This document shows positions 8,698 to 18,189 of a DNA stretch of 64,000 nucleotides, piece after piece. The notes beneath the pieces are model-generated. The model was given only the letters and a program-made list of their open reading frames with translations. It ran no database searches and had not been told where the DNA came from. The first letter of the stretch is position 1. The number at the start of each line of letters is the position of its first letter. The DNA is taken from contig NZ_FUXU01000007.1 of the NCBI RefSeq assembly GCF_900167155.1, forward strand, positions 61,223 through 125,222, in the 5' to 3' direction. The stretch comes from Enterovibrio nigricans DSM 22720. GTDB taxonomy: Bacteria > Pseudomonadota > Gammaproteobacteria > Enterobacterales > Vibrionaceae. Both the position numbers and the translations under genes were made by a program.

Positions 8698-9176
8698 ATC
8701 CAAGACGCAAGAAACGACTAGGGCTCGCGTTAGCTCTGTTGTTTGGTGTAGGCGCCACACTGGGTTTGGTGTTATACGCACTGAACCAAAATATGGATTT
8801 GTTCTACACCCCAACTGAATTAGTGAATGGTAAGCCAGACGGCTCTAAGCCAGAAGTTGGTCAGCGCCTGAGAATCGGTGGTATGGTTGTGGCAGATTCT
8901 GTCCATCGTGACCCTGAATCGTTGAAAGTCACGTTTAAAGTGGCAGACATTGGTCCGCAGGTAACGGTGGAATTTGACGGCATTCTTCCGGATCTATTTC
9001 GTGAAGGACAAGGTATCGTTGCTCAAGGTGAGCTGATTGATGCGACTACAGTGCGTGCTCATGAAGTGCTGGCAAAGCATGATGAAGAATACATGCCACC
9101 TGAAGTTGCTGAAGCAATGAGTAAGGAGCACACGCCGCTTGAATACACTGAACAGCAAAAACAGGGTAGTTACTAA
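8694..9176 (+). CDS. ccmE: Cytochrome c maturation heme chaperone CcmE
   Basis: CcmE covalently binds heme in the periplasm and passes it to CcmF. The 160-residue protein has an N-terminal signal anchor (about 9-29), a beta-barrel domain and the heme-attachment histidine at His129 in [13 protein letters not shown], with the conserved Tyr four residues later. Overlaps ccmD by four bases and shares TAATG with ccmF. Confidence 0.97.
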   Translation: MNPRRKKRLGLALALLFGVGATLGLVLYALNQNMDLFYTPTELVNGKPDGSKPEVGQRLRIGGMVVADSVHRDPESLKVTFKVADIGPQVTVEFDGILPDLFREGQGIVAQGELIDATTVRAHEVLAKHDEEYMPPEVAEAMSKEHTPLEYTEQQKQGSY

Positions 9177-11152
9177 TGATTGCTGAACTGGGGCACTTTG
9201 CTCTGATTATCTCTCTTGGTTTCTCCGTGCTGCTGAGCATTTATCCGCTTTGGGGTGCTCAAATCGGAAACCAAGCTATGATGCGCTCCGCGCGTCCGCT
9301 CTCCATCGGCATGTTCTTGATGATACTGCTGTCATTCATCGCGTTGAGCTGGGCGTTTTACGCCAATGATTTCACCGTCTCCTACGTGGCAAGTAACTCA
9401 AACAGTGCACTGCCTTGGTATTATCGACTGACTGCTGTTTGGGGCGCTCATGAAGGGTCACTGCTGCTTTGGGTGTTGATCCAAGCTGGCTGGACGGTTG
9501 CTGTTGCGGTATTTAGCCGTGGTATGCCGTTAGAGTCCGTTGCTCGCGTACTTGCCGTTATGGGGATGATAGGTGTTGGCTTCTTGCTGTTTATCATCCT
9601 GACGTCAAACCCGTTTGAGCGCACTTTGCCTTACTTCCCTGTTGATGGTCGAGATCTTAATCCTCTTCTTCAAGATCCCGGACTGATTGTTCATCCGCCA
9701 ATGCTCTATATGGGCTATGTTGGTTTCTCTGTCGCATTTGCATTCGCTATTGCGTCTTTGATGGCTGGACGCTTGGATACTGCGTGGGCGCGTTGGTCTC
9801 GCCCTTGGACAATAGCCGCTTGGGTATTTCTTACAATTGGTATCGCACTGGGCTCTTGGTGGGCGTACTACGAGCTTGGCTGGGGCGGTTGGTGGTTCTG
9901 GGATCCCGTAGAAAACGCCTCTTTCATGCCTTGGTTGGCAGGTACAGCGCTGATGCACTCGTTAGCGGTTACTGAGAAGCGTGGCACGTTTAAAGCGTGG
10001 ACCGTACTGCTGGCGATTTCTGCTTTCTCTTTGAGTTTGTTAGGTACTTTCCTCGTCCGTTCGGGGGTACTGGTTTCTGTGCATGCGTTTGCATCAGACC
10101 CGACACGTGGTTTGTTCATTCTGGCGTTCCTGGTTGCGGTAATCGGCGGCTCTTTGCTGCTGTATGCGCTACGTGCGTCTGAAGTGCGTGTTCGTGGTAA
10201 CTTTGAATTAGTCTCTCGTGAAAACGCGCTGCTGGCGAATAATCTTCTGCTGGTGGCTGCGCTGATTGTTGTTCTGTTGGGAACATTGTTGCCATTGGTT
10301 CACAAGCAATTGGGCTTAGGCTCGGTGTCTATTGGTGAACCGTTCTTCAACCTGTTGTTTACGTGGTTGTCTGTTCCCTTTGTTTTCTTACTGGGTATTG
10401 GTCCGTTGATCCGCTGGAAACGTGACAATCTGGGTAAAGTGAAAAAAGAACTGATTTCGAGTGGCGTAGTTTCAGTGGTTCTGGGTGTTGCGCTAGTGTG
10501 GTTCTTCACTGACACCTTTATGCCACTGGCCGCATTGGGTGCCGTGATGGGCCTTTGGGTCATTATTACGCAATCTATCGAAGTGTATCAGCGTGCTACG
10601 CATCGCCATGATTTTGTAACTGGATTGGGTAAACTGGGTCGCAGTCACTGGGCAATGGTGTTAGGACACATTGGTTTAGCTGTTTCGATTCTGGGTATTG
10701 CCATGGTGCAAAACTATGACATCGAACGTGATGTGAAAATGGCACCGGGCGAGCGTATTGTATTGCAAGGCTACGAGTTCCATTTTGCAGGCGTTCGCGA
10801 CAAAGATGGCCCTAACTACGATGGTTACATCGCTGATTTTGACATTTATCGCAACAACAAACGCGTGAATACACTGCATGCCGAAAAACGTTTTTATAAC
10901 GTTCAACGCTCCATGATGACAGAAGCAGCTATCGACCGTGGTATCACGCGAGACCTCTATGTCGCGATGGGCGAACGATTGTCGGATGGTTCATGGGCTG
11001 TACGTATTTACTACAAACCATTCATTCGTTGGATTTGGTTAGGTGCAGTGTTTATGTCTATTGGTGGTTTGCTTGCGATGTCTGATAAGCGTTACCGTTT
11101 CCGTCAAAAATCGAAGTCGGTGGAGTCTGCCGAACCTGTGAAGGAGGTTTAA
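9176..11152 (+). CDS. ccmF: Heme lyase subunit CcmF
   Basis: CcmF is the large membrane component of the cytochrome c heme lyase that attaches heme to apocytochromes together with CcmH and CcmI. The 658-residue protein is polytopic and contains the WWD domain (WGGWWFWDPVENASFMPWL, about residues 240-260) and conserved periplasmic histidines such as VHPPMLYMGYV. A soluble periplasmic domain lies near the C-terminus before the last helix. Length and motifs are typical. Confidence 0.97.
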   Translation: MIAELGHFALIISLGFSVLLSIYPLWGAQIGNQAMMRSARPLSIGMFLMILLSFIALSWAFYANDFTVSYVASNSNSALPWYYRLTAVWGAHEGSLLLWVLIQAGWTVAVAVFSRGMPLESVARVLAVMGMIGVGFLLFIILTSNPFERTLPYFPVDGRDLNPLLQDPGLIVHPPMLYMGYVGFSVAFAFAIASLMAGRLDTAWARWSRPWTIAAWVFLTIGIALGSWWAYYELGWGGWWFWDPVENASFMPWLAGTALMHSLAVTEKRGTFKAWTVLLAISAFSLSLLGTFLVRSGVLVSVHAFASDPTRGLFILAFLVAVIGGSLLLYALRASEVRVRGNFELVSRENALLANNLLLVAALIVVLLGTLLPLVHKQLGLGSVSIGEPFFNLLFTWLSVPFVFLLGIGPLIRWKRDNLGKVKKELISSGVVSVVLGVALVWFFTDTFMPLAALGAVMGLWVIITQSIEVYQRATHRHDFVTGLGKLGRSHWAMVLGHIGLAVSILGIAMVQNYDIERDVKMAPGERIVLQGYEFHFAGVRDKDGPNYDGYIADFDIYRNNKRVNTLHAEKRFYNVQRSMMTEAAIDRGITRDLYVAMGERLSDGSWAVRIYYKPFIRWIWLGAVFMSIGGLLAMSDKRYRFRQKSKSVESAEPVKEV

Positions 11153-11154
11153 AG

Positions 11155-11712
11155 GTGAAAAAACCTTTACTCTTCGTGCCGTTAGTACTGTTTATGGCAC
11201 TGGTTGCTGTTTTCTTTGTACAGCTAGGTAAAAACGCAGAAGGCGATGACCCAACTAAGTTGGAATCGGTATTAGTTGGTAAACAGGTGCCCGAGTTTCG
11301 TCTGGAAGACTTAACCGAAGCTGGCAAGCTTTATGACCAGAGCATTTTTCGTGGTCAGCCATTGTTGCTTAACGTTTGGGCGACTTGGTGTCCAACCTGT
11401 TATGCCGAGCATACGTATCTAAATGAACTGGCTGCCAGTGGCGTCAAAATCATCGGTCTGAACTACAAAGACGACCGCGTAAAAGCGATTGGCTGGTTGA
11501 ACAATTTGGGCAATCCATACCTGATTAGCTTGTTCGACGGTAATGGCATGCTGGGTTTAGATCTGGGTGTATATGGGGCGCCTGAAACATTTCTTATCGA
11601 TGCCAATGGTGTGATTCGCTACCGCCACGCAGGTGATGTTAACGATCGTAATTGGAATGATACGTTGCGTCCGATTTATGATCAGATGATGGCGGAGGCA
11701 AAGCAAGAATGA
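11155..11712 (+). CDS. ccmG: Thiol:disulfide interchange protein CcmG/DsbE
   Basis: A membrane-tethered periplasmic thioredoxin that keeps the heme-binding cysteines of apocytochrome c reduced. The 185-residue protein has an N-terminal anchor (about 5-24) and a thioredoxin fold with active site WCPTC (Cys79 and Cys82). The start is GTG, supported by a perfect aaggaggt seven bases upstream overlapping the ccmF end. The stop overlaps ccmH (ATGA). Confidence 0.96.
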   Translation: MKKPLLFVPLVLFMALVAVFFVQLGKNAEGDDPTKLESVLVGKQVPEFRLEDLTEAGKLYDQSIFRGQPLLLNVWATWCPTCYAEHTYLNELAASGVKIIGLNYKDDRVKAIGWLNNLGNPYLISLFDGNGMLGLDLGVYGAPETFLIDANGVIRYRHAGDVNDRNWNDTLRPIYDQMMAEAKQE

Positions 11713-12206
11713 TGAAGCGATTCTATTTAGCCACGCTTTTGGCTTTATGCGCCGCTTTTACGGCGACAGCAGCCATCGAAGTCTATGAGTTTGACTCACC
11801 CGCTCAGGAAGAAGCATTTAATAAACTGGGTAAAGAACTTCGATGCCCGAAATGCCAGAACAATAACATTGCCGATTCAAATGCAGGCCTTGCGCAAGAC
11901 CTTCGTCTGAAAGTCTATGAAATGCTAAAAGACGGTAAGAATGAAGACGAGATTGTGGACTACATGATTGCCCGCTACGGCAACTTTGTGACCTATGATC
12001 CACCCTTGTCTGCATCGACGCTCATCTTGTGGGTGGGACCGCTGTTGTTCGTCATCATTGGATTTACGGTTTTGGTGGCACGCAGCCGAAACCCCAAGGC
12101 GGCGGAACAAAGAGCAGCTTTAGACGGTGAAGAGCAAGCGCGCTTGGCAGCACTGCTTGGTGAAGATGATGTCACTAACGAAAAAAATAAGGACAACAAC
12201 GGATGA
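11709..12206 (+). CDS. ccmH: Cytochrome c maturation oxidoreductase CcmH (N-terminal type)
   Basis: CcmH works with CcmG in reducing apocytochrome c. The 165-residue protein has a signal peptide (about 1-21), the LRCPKCQ redox motif (Cys46, Cys49) and a C-terminal membrane helix (about 105-125). It covers only the N-terminal module of the E. coli CcmH; the TPR module is the separate ccmI gene that follows with a four-base overlap. A second ATG follows immediately (ATGATG), so the exact first residue is uncertain by one codon. Confidence 0.95.
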   Translation: MMKRFYLATLLALCAAFTATAAIEVYEFDSPAQEEAFNKLGKELRCPKCQNNNIADSNAGLAQDLRLKVYEMLKDGKNEDEIVDYMIARYGNFVTYDPPLSASTLILWVGPLLFVIIGFTVLVARSRNPKAAEQRAALDGEEQARLAALLGEDDVTNEKNKDNNG

Positions 12207-13417
12207 GTGAAATGTGGTTCTGGCTGGTGACAGCCTTAATGGTTCTCGCGTCTGTTGCTGTGTTTGTTGTGCCAATTCTTCGCGGTAAAGCGCAGGATGA
12301 AGCAGCAAGCCGAGACGAACTGAATAAAGCGTTCTTCCGCGATCGTATGGCTGAACTGGACGAAGAAGCGGAAGAAGGCCTTGTTGATAACCAAAAAGAA
12401 CTGGCGGTAGAGCTTCAGCAATCTCTGCTTGATGACATCCCGGACAGTGCTAAAACTGTATCGAGTAACAAGGTATCTCCAGTGGTACTCGTACCCGGTG
12501 TGCTCGTGCTCATCTTTTTGAGTTATGGCTTATATGGCGTCATGGGAAATCAGCATAATGTGACAGAGTGGCAGGATGTTTCCTCCCGTTTGCCGGAGCT
12601 GTCTTCACGACTGATGTCTGACAGTGAAGAGCCGATGACAGATAAGGAAATGAATGATCTAACCTTGTCGCTGCGTACCAAGCTTCATCAAACGCCTGAT
12701 GATGCGATGGGATGGCTACTGCTGGGACGTATTGGTCTAGCGAATCGTGATGTTCAAACGGCTGAAGGCGCGATGGCGAAAGCGTACGACCTTCTTCCAA
12801 ATGATACAGATATCAAGCTGGGATATGCTCAGACATTAATGCTCACTGGCGATGAAGCGAACGTAGCGAATGCACGTAATCTCCTACGTGACGTGATTCG
12901 CGAAGACCATGCGAATCTTCAAGCCTTTTCTTTGTTGGCGTTTGAAGCATTTGAGCGTGGTGCTTATGAGGAAGCGATTGCTGCATGGTCAACCATGAAG
13001 CAGCTGCTGCCAGCCAACGATCCTCGTGTCAGTATGCTCGATCGCAGCATTGAACGCGCACAGGCGCATGTTGGTGCTGTTCCTGGTCAATCGGTGTCGG
13101 TCAATATTCAGCTAGAAGACGGCGTTAAATTACCTGAGCAGGGTGTATTGATTGTTTCAGTTCATTCGGCAGATGGGGCACCGATGCCAGTTGCAGCGAA
13201 GCGTCTTCCTTTGAGTCGCTTCCCTCTTGAAGTTGAACTGACTGACGTCGATAGCATGATCCCAGAGCGTCTGCTGTCTTCTCTGCCAGAAGTTATCGTG
13301 AAAGCGCGTATTGATAATGATGGTAACGTGATGACTAAAGATGGCGACTGGTTTGGTGAAACATCCCCATTTAAGATGGGTGGTGCATCACAGATCGTGA
13401 TTAACCAACAGTATTAA
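12203..13417 (+). CDS. ccmI: Apocytochrome c chaperone CcmI
   Basis: CcmI holds the C-terminus of apocytochrome c for heme attachment. The 404-residue protein has two transmembrane helices (about 5-25 and 90-112) enclosing a cytoplasmic loop, then a periplasmic region with tetratricopeptide-like repeats (for example AMGWLLLGRIGLANRDVQTA) and a C-terminal beta domain. It is the last gene of the ccm operon and is followed by a clear terminator. Confidence 0.94.
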   Translation: MSEMWFWLVTALMVLASVAVFVVPILRGKAQDEAASRDELNKAFFRDRMAELDEEAEEGLVDNQKELAVELQQSLLDDIPDSAKTVSSNKVSPVVLVPGVLVLIFLSYGLYGVMGNQHNVTEWQDVSSRLPELSSRLMSDSEEPMTDKEMNDLTLSLRTKLHQTPDDAMGWLLLGRIGLANRDVQTAEGAMAKAYDLLPNDTDIKLGYAQTLMLTGDEANVANARNLLRDVIREDHANLQAFSLLAFEAFERGAYEEAIAAWSTMKQLLPANDPRVSMLDRSIERAQAHVGAVPGQSVSVNIQLEDGVKLPEQGVLIVSVHSADGAPMPVAAKRLPLSRFPLEVELTDVDSMIPERLLSSLPEVIVKARIDNDGNVMTKDGDWFGETSPFKMGGASQIVINQQY

Positions 13418-13443
13418 GTGTTTTATACTTTGGGTAAATGGAT

Positions 13444-13471
13444 AAGGCTGGAGGATTCCAGCCTTCTTTTT
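13444..13471 (+). terminator. Rho-independent terminator of the ccm operon
   Basis: Nine-base stem AAGGCTGGA / TCCAGCCTT with a four-base loop followed by CTTTTT, 26 bases after ccmI and just before mlaA. Confidence 0.85.
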
Positions 13472-13491
13472 AGTTAGGAACGAATATCGGT

Positions 13492-14280
13492 ATGTGGAAA
13501 GAGCTAGTCATTGCAGTCGGACTTGTTATTGGACTTAGTGGGTGTGCGCAAACTCCTGAAGAAACAGTAGATGATGCAGAAACGAATGCCGAACTTGGTA
13601 TTGAGCACCCGAGCGACCCGTTTGAAGGCTTCAATCGAGAGATGTGGGCCATCAACTACGACTATCTTGACCCATATATTGCACGTCCAGTATCCATCGC
13701 GTATGTCAATTATGTTCCCAGCTTTGCCCGTACCGGTATCTCTAACTTTATCAGCAACCTTGAAGAACCAGCGAGCGTGGTGAATAGCCTTGTCATGTTA
13801 GAAGGTGAGGCGGCATTAACACATTTTAACCGTTTCTGGATCAATACCGTGTTTGGTGTGGCAGGTTTGATAGACATTGCATCGGCAGCAGATATTCAAA
13901 AACTGGATGAGCGTCAATTTGGTGATGCGATGGGGTATTACGATATTGGTCAAGGACCGTATTTCATGATCCCTGTCTATGGCCCATTGACAGTGCGTGA
14001 AGGCGTAGGTGATATGGTTGATGATCTTTATCCGCCACTTTCACTGCTGACGTTACCGCAATCCATATTGAAGTGGGCGTTTGATGGTATGGAAAGCCGC
14101 GCAGCGCTCGTCCCGCAAGAAGCGATTCTTGACAATTCTCCTGATCCCTATGCGTTTACACGCGATGCTTACCTTCAGAATAAAGCGTTTCGGGCACAGG
14201 GCAGTGATGCCGTAATAGAAGATGATCATGATGAAGATGAGTTTGATGACGCCTTGCTCGATGAGATAGACGATTATTAG
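13492..14280 (+). CDS. mlaA: MlaA/VacJ outer-membrane lipoprotein
   Basis: MlaA removes phospholipids from the outer leaflet of the outer membrane and hands them to the Mla pathway. The 262-residue precursor has a lipoprotein signal peptide with lipobox LSGC (Cys18) and the family core (DPFEGFNREMWAINY at about 42-56, then YFMIPVYGPLTVREGVGDMVD). An unusually acidic tail (EDDHDEDEFDDALLDEIDDY) ends the protein. The other mla genes are not in the window. It lies alone between two terminators. Confidence 0.95.
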   Translation: MWKELVIAVGLVIGLSGCAQTPEETVDDAETNAELGIEHPSDPFEGFNREMWAINYDYLDPYIARPVSIAYVNYVPSFARTGISNFISNLEEPASVVNSLVMLEGEAALTHFNRFWINTVFGVAGLIDIASAADIQKLDERQFGDAMGYYDIGQGPYFMIPVYGPLTVREGVGDMVDDLYPPLSLLTLPQSILKWAFDGMESRAALVPQEAILDNSPDPYAFTRDAYLQNKAFRAQGSDAVIEDDHDEDEFDDALLDEIDDY

Positions 14281-14300
14281 CGACGAATCGCAGACGATAA

Positions 14301-14327
14301 AAAACGCCACCCTTTGGGTGGCGTTTT
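14301..14327. terminator. Bidirectional terminator between mlaA and fadL
   Basis: Stem AACGCCACCC / GGGTGGCGTT with short T loop, flanked by A and T runs so it can serve both converging genes. Confidence 0.88.
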
Positions 14328-14354
14328 CGATTCTATCTAAAACGAGATAACCTT

Positions 14355-15659
14355 TTAGAAGCGGTACGTAGCTTGTACACCTGCCAGCCACACATTACCG
14401 GTCGTCTGGCCTTTGAAAGGACCGCCAAACGGTACAGACGCGTTGTCAGAGTCGATACCCGGGCGAGGCTCTTGAACATTCGCGTCTTTCGCGTGGACGT
14501 ATGTGATACCTGTATCTAGCGTCAAGTTTTTAGAGTACTGGTAACCTGCACCAACGCTGAACCATAGGCGATCAGTTTCTGGAATAGTTATTGTACGGTT
14601 TGCGTCGCTGACAGCAGAGGTGTCGTATGCTACGCCAGTACGAAACTCTACTTTTTCATTTACTGAGTAAGTTGCACCTACTGCAAAACGGTAGTTGTCT
14701 TCCCAGTTTTCTTGCTTAACCAACTGCGTTGGTACTTTAAGCGAAGGAATATTGGCTTCCAGTTTTTCGAACGTGCTCCAATCTGTCCAGTTAACGCTCG
14801 CGTGAACAGCCAGTTTATCAGTCAGTTGATGGAAGCTGGCGATTTCAGCTGTTGCTGGAAGTGTTAGTTCCATGCTGCCGCCATAGTTCACCATATTAAA
14901 AATGTTCTTGTTACCGCTGTATAGGTTAAATGCCAAGCCTTTAGCGTGACCTTCTAGGTTCAAATCAACTTCAGAGCGGTAGTTAAAACCAATGCGGTTA
15001 TCTTCGTTGATTTGCCAAGCAGCACCCGCCTGCCAACCGAAACTGGTGTCGTCACCTTCCATGTACTTCAGGGTCATGCCATTGGTTAGCTTGCCAGAGC
15101 TTTTGGCTCCAATGCTGCCTTCACCCAATACAAGGCGCACGCCACCACCCACAGAGAATTTTTCGTTAATGAGGTAGGCGATATTTGGGTTAATTTCCAT
15201 GGTCATTACAGACGCTTCGTTGCCAAACTGCGTGCCTCTAAAGCTGTCATCCAGTTTAGTGTGCATGCCGAAGTTAGAGCTTAGTGCGAGACCCAAGTAA
15301 ACCTTGTCATTCAATTGGTGTGACAGGTAGAAATTAGGTACTACAGCTGAATCTGCGAAGTCTTTCGAACTGGTAGCTTCACCCGTAGTAGTAATCATAC
15401 CGTCAACATCTACATTTGGATCAACGTAGATCATACCCGTCGACACTTGGGTACCAGAAAGGTAGGTCAACATGGCTGGGTTGCGAAATTGTGCGGCGGC
15501 ATTGTCTGCCATTGCGGCTTCACCCGCGTAGGCGCGGCCAAGGCCTGTTGCAGAGTATTCTGCCAATTGGAATCCAGCTGCGTTTACAGTGGTAGAAGAG
15601 AGAGAGCCAAGGGCCGCAGCAATCGCCAGTGGTAAATATTTATTCTTGTTCATAGTCAT
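14355..15659 (-). CDS. fadL: FadL-family outer-membrane fatty acid transporter (first copy)
   Basis: A 434-residue outer-membrane beta-barrel of the FadL/OMPP1 family that imports long-chain fatty acids or other hydrophobic compounds. It has a signal peptide ending near VNAAGF, the mature N-terminal hatch signature (AGFQLAEYSATGLGRAYAGEAA, NPAMLTYL) and ends in aromatic YRF as expected for an outer-membrane protein. A second FadL paralogue lies directly upstream on the same strand. Substrate specificity cannot be told from sequence. Start is uncertain by two codons (MTMNKN). Confidence 0.92.
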   Translation of the reverse strand: MTMNKNKYLPLAIAAALGSLSSTTVNAAGFQLAEYSATGLGRAYAGEAAMADNAAAQFRNPAMLTYLSGTQVSTGMIYVDPNVDVDGMITTTGEATSSKDFADSAVVPNFYLSHQLNDKVYLGLALSSNFGMHTKLDDSFRGTQFGNEASVMTMEINPNIAYLINEKFSVGGGVRLVLGEGSIGAKSSGKLTNGMTLKYMEGDDTSFGWQAGAAWQINEDNRIGFNYRSEVDLNLEGHAKGLAFNLYSGNKNIFNMVNYGGSMELTLPATAEIASFHQLTDKLAVHASVNWTDWSTFEKLEANIPSLKVPTQLVKQENWEDNYRFAVGATYSVNEKVEFRTGVAYDTSAVSDANRTITIPETDRLWFSVGAGYQYSKNLTLDTGITYVHAKDANVQEPRPGIDSDNASVPFGGPFKGQTTGNVWLAGVQATYRF

Positions 15660-15818
15660 TTGATTGAGTTTTTGGAGCCGTATAGGGTACTGAGCAAAAA
15701 CTCTAAATCAAAATTGATACACGACACACAAACTTATTTAGTTGTATGTATCGTAAAATCTATATTAGGTAGTCATATACACCATATAAGTGCGTGCTAT
15801 TTACACGTGTAAGCTGAG

Positions 15819-15930
15819 TTTCAGCGAACACGTGTAATAAAATACCCGCCGAGATCTATCCATTTGTTCGCTGAAACGAGCCGGGTTTATGGGCTTTCAT
15901 AGAATATGGTTGGAAATTCAGCGAACAAAA
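15819..15930 (-). repeat. Three copies of an 11-13 base motif in the leader between fadL genes
   Basis: The motif GTTTCAGCGAACA occurs at about 15818-15830, its inverted copy TGTTCGCTGAAAC at about 15864-15877, and TTCAGCGAACA again at about 15917-15927 next to the terminator of the upstream fadL. The first two could form a 13-base stem; the third can compete for the same partner. An imperfectly repeated ACACGTGT element also lies at about 15803-15810 and 15829-15836. The whole 317-base gap (15660-15976) otherwise shows no gene. Confidence 0.75.
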
Positions 15931-15953
15931 AAGGGAGCTTTAAGCTCCCTTTT
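15926..15953 (-). terminator. Terminator of the upstream fadL copy
   Basis: Read on the minus strand, AAGGGAGCTT / AAGCTCCCTT stem is followed by six T residues, 24 bases after the stop of the second FadL gene. Confidence 0.88.
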
Positions 15954-15976
15954 CGGACTGTAAACAGACGTAGTGA

Positions 15977-17245
15977 TTAGAAGGTGCGGCTGTACTGCAG
16001 ACCCATTAGGATAGCATTCGCTTGGGTAGTCGCAGTAACAGATGACAGGTCTTTGCCTCCCAACGGGTTAGGTGTAGTTTCAGATACTGAAACTTCTTTG
16101 CCCATCAGGTAAGTAAAGCCGAAGTCGATAGACGACTTCTGATCCAGATGGTAGGTCAAACCTGCAGATAGCCACTGGCGATCTGAGTCTGGTACAGAAA
16201 TTGAAGTGCGCTGATCTTGTGCACTGGTGTCATACATATAGCCAGCACGTAGCGTCCAGTCATTGTTCAGGTAGTAGGTACCACCAATACTGTAGTGCCA
16301 ACCATCCTGCCAGCCGTAATCTTTGTTGTATTCGCCAGTTAGCACTGAATCTTGTAGGTTGTTAAAACCAATTTGGTCGAATGCGCCCCAACCGATGTAT
16401 TGGACGCTGTAGTGAACCGCAAATTTGGTGTCTTTAATTTTGTGGTAACCAGAGAATTCTGCGATATCTGGTAGCGGTAGCGTGATGGTTTGGCCTTTGT
16501 CGTCTTCTGCTTCGAATTCTGGGCTGTAACGGTAAGAGAAGCCAAAACGGTTGTTTTCGTCCAGTTCGAATACGGTACCTACGTTGAAACCAATAGCTGT
16601 GCCAGTTGCGCCATCAACGTTTAGAAGATCTTTACCACCGACTAGCCCAACTTTGTTACTAGCGGTGCGTTTCATTGTGCCTTGACCGTAAATTAGGTCT
16701 AGACCTGCACCAAAGCTCCATTGATCATTCAGACGGTAAGAGCCTGCAACGCCAAGGTTGAAGCTCATAACATCGGTCAAGCCACCAAATTCAGATGCAA
16801 CGTAATCGTCTGAAAATTCAGTTTTCGTACCGAAGTTTGAATAGGCGTTGATGCCTACGGCAAATTTTTCGTTCAGCGGCATAATAAAGTGAACATTTGG
16901 TGCAATGGAGGTGCCGCCGACATCGTCGGTATCTGCTACAGAGGTTTTAGCTGCACCGACCCACTCACATGCGGTACCGCAATATTCTGCATCTTTTACG
17001 TCGATCATTGTGGTGATGCTTTCAAAACCGATAGAGAATGCTTTCTCGTCGAACAGTGCCATTGCAGCAGGGTTACGCGCCATAACTGCAGCGTTATCAG
17101 CGATAACTGCGTCACCAGCAAACGCACGACCGATACCTGTCGCCGATTGGGCATTTAACTGAAAGCCAGCAGCCAGTGCTGACGTGGAGCTCGCTGCAAC
17201 AGCAATCGCCACTGCTGAACGAATAAACAGACGCTTCTTATTCAT
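15977..17245 (-). CDS. fadL: FadL-family outer-membrane fatty acid transporter (second copy)
   Basis: A 422-residue paralogue of the neighbouring FadL, with its own signal peptide (cleavage near ALAAGF), the hatch signature AGFQLNAQSATGIGRAFAGDA with NPAAMALF, and a C-terminal aromatic residue (YSRTF). Two cysteines near residues 88-93 (YCGTACEW) suggest an extracellular disulfide loop. The two copies are similar in layout but clearly divergent in sequence, so they probably differ in substrate or regulation. A FadR-like half-site lies about 100 bases upstream. Confidence 0.92.
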   Translation of the reverse strand: MNKKRLFIRSAVAIAVAASSTSALAAGFQLNAQSATGIGRAFAGDAVIADNAAVMARNPAAMALFDEKAFSIGFESITTMIDVKDAEYCGTACEWVGAAKTSVADTDDVGGTSIAPNVHFIMPLNEKFAVGINAYSNFGTKTEFSDDYVASEFGGLTDVMSFNLGVAGSYRLNDQWSFGAGLDLIYGQGTMKRTASNKVGLVGGKDLLNVDGATGTAIGFNVGTVFELDENNRFGFSYRYSPEFEAEDDKGQTITLPLPDIAEFSGYHKIKDTKFAVHYSVQYIGWGAFDQIGFNNLQDSVLTGEYNKDYGWQDGWHYSIGGTYYLNNDWTLRAGYMYDTSAQDQRTSISVPDSDRQWLSAGLTYHLDQKSSIDFGFTYLMGKEVSVSETTPNPLGGKDLSSVTATTQANAILMGLQYSRTF

Positions 17246-17337
17246 AATGTGAATTAATCCGATTGATTTTCTAATATTTATTTATTTTTTAGTGCTTTTC
17301 GAAAAGCTGGCCGGATTCTATTGTGAAGGTAGTTAAT

Positions 17338-17354
17338 TGGAAATCTGACCAGTT
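17338..17354 (-). promoter_or_regulatory. Possible FadR half-site upstream of fadL
   Basis: On the minus strand AACTGGTCAGA matches the left half and centre of the FadR operator (AACTGGTCNGACCAGTT); the right half is poor. About 10 of 16 defined positions agree. Its location roughly 100 bases before fadL is compatible with regulation but this is weak evidence. Confidence 0.35.
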
Positions 17355-17410
17355 ACAACACACCGTCCCGAAAATGCAACAAGATGCGTCAATTAGGCGT
17401 AATTTAAAGG

Positions 17411-17440
17411 AAAAAAAACAGGGAACGTAAGTTCCCTGCC
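17411..17440 (-). terminator. Terminator of the ECF sigma / DUF3379 operon
   Basis: On the minus strand CAGGGAAC / GTTCCCTG forms an eight-base stem with a TTAC loop followed by eight T residues, 26 bases after the DUF3379 stop. Confidence 0.9.
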
Positions 17441-17466
17441 AAATTGTAATGAAATATGTCTTTGGG

Positions 17467-18189
17467 CTAGGCTTTCTGGTTGAGATGTTTTGTTAGTTCT
17501 TTTGCTAACGGCATGATGCTTGATCCTTCTTTACCCACCACAATCACGCTGCTGTTATTGGCAGGCAGCGAAACCGCTTCCATGTTGCCATCTGTGTATT
17601 TTTCCATTGCAGGGGAGCGCTGGGGCACGACGAAAACAGTAAAGTCTTCGCCACTCTCTGATTGCAATACCATATGCACAGCATGGCGGTCATCAAAGCT
17701 GCAATGATTTAAATACGACACTTGGCCGGGTAATGCACCGTTGAACGTTTCCCCGAGCGGAGATAGTTTGGCATTAACCTGTTGGATCGTTGCACCCTCA
17801 AAAATATCCTGCGTAAAACCGTGCTCATTGTAATAGTGTTGTAGTGCAATCTGTCCCAGATTTTGATTTGTCGTACCAGTAGGTAGGGTCTGCCAGTTAA
17901 ACTGCCCAAGCATAATGCCAAAAACAAAGGCGACAGAAGCGGCAATGGCCAAATGGAATTTAGGCTTGCGGTTTTCACGGATCACATCGCTGGTTTGTTT
18001 AAACAGTATTTTATCAACAAGATCATCGGGCACATCGATGCGAAGAGCCTGATCTATCATGGCATCCATCTGCTCTAATTCAGCAGCGAGTTTTTGATTC
18101 GCGGATGATTCAAGCTTCGCGGCGGAAATTTCCGGGTCTCTGTCTTGAGGATCCGCCAGTAGACGGCGGCGAAATTCAAGCTCGTCCAT
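17467..18189 (-). CDS. DUF3379 membrane protein, probable anti-sigma factor
   Basis: A 240-residue protein with a cytoplasmic N-terminal helical region (MDELEFRRRLLADPQD at the start), one transmembrane helix at about 79-98 (LAIAASVAFVFGIMLGQF) and a periplasmic C-terminal domain with one Cys. This is the DUF3379 family, which is found next to ECF sigma genes, and the architecture is that of a transmembrane anti-sigma factor. The start overlaps the 3' end of the sigma gene by 14 bases. The signal it senses is unknown; position between fadL and fadIJ hints at envelope or lipid stress but does not prove it. Confidence 0.82.
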   Translation of the reverse strand: MDELEFRRRLLADPQDRDPEISAAKLESSANQKLAAELEQMDAMIDQALRIDVPDDLVDKILFKQTSDVIRENRKPKFHLAIAASVAFVFGIMLGQFNWQTLPTGTTNQNLGQIALQHYYNEHGFTQDIFEGATIQQVNAKLSPLGETFNGALPGQVSYLNHCSFDDRHAVHMVLQSESGEDFTVFVVPQRSPAMEKYTDGNMEAVSLPANNSSVIVVGKEGSSIMPLAKELTKHLNQKA

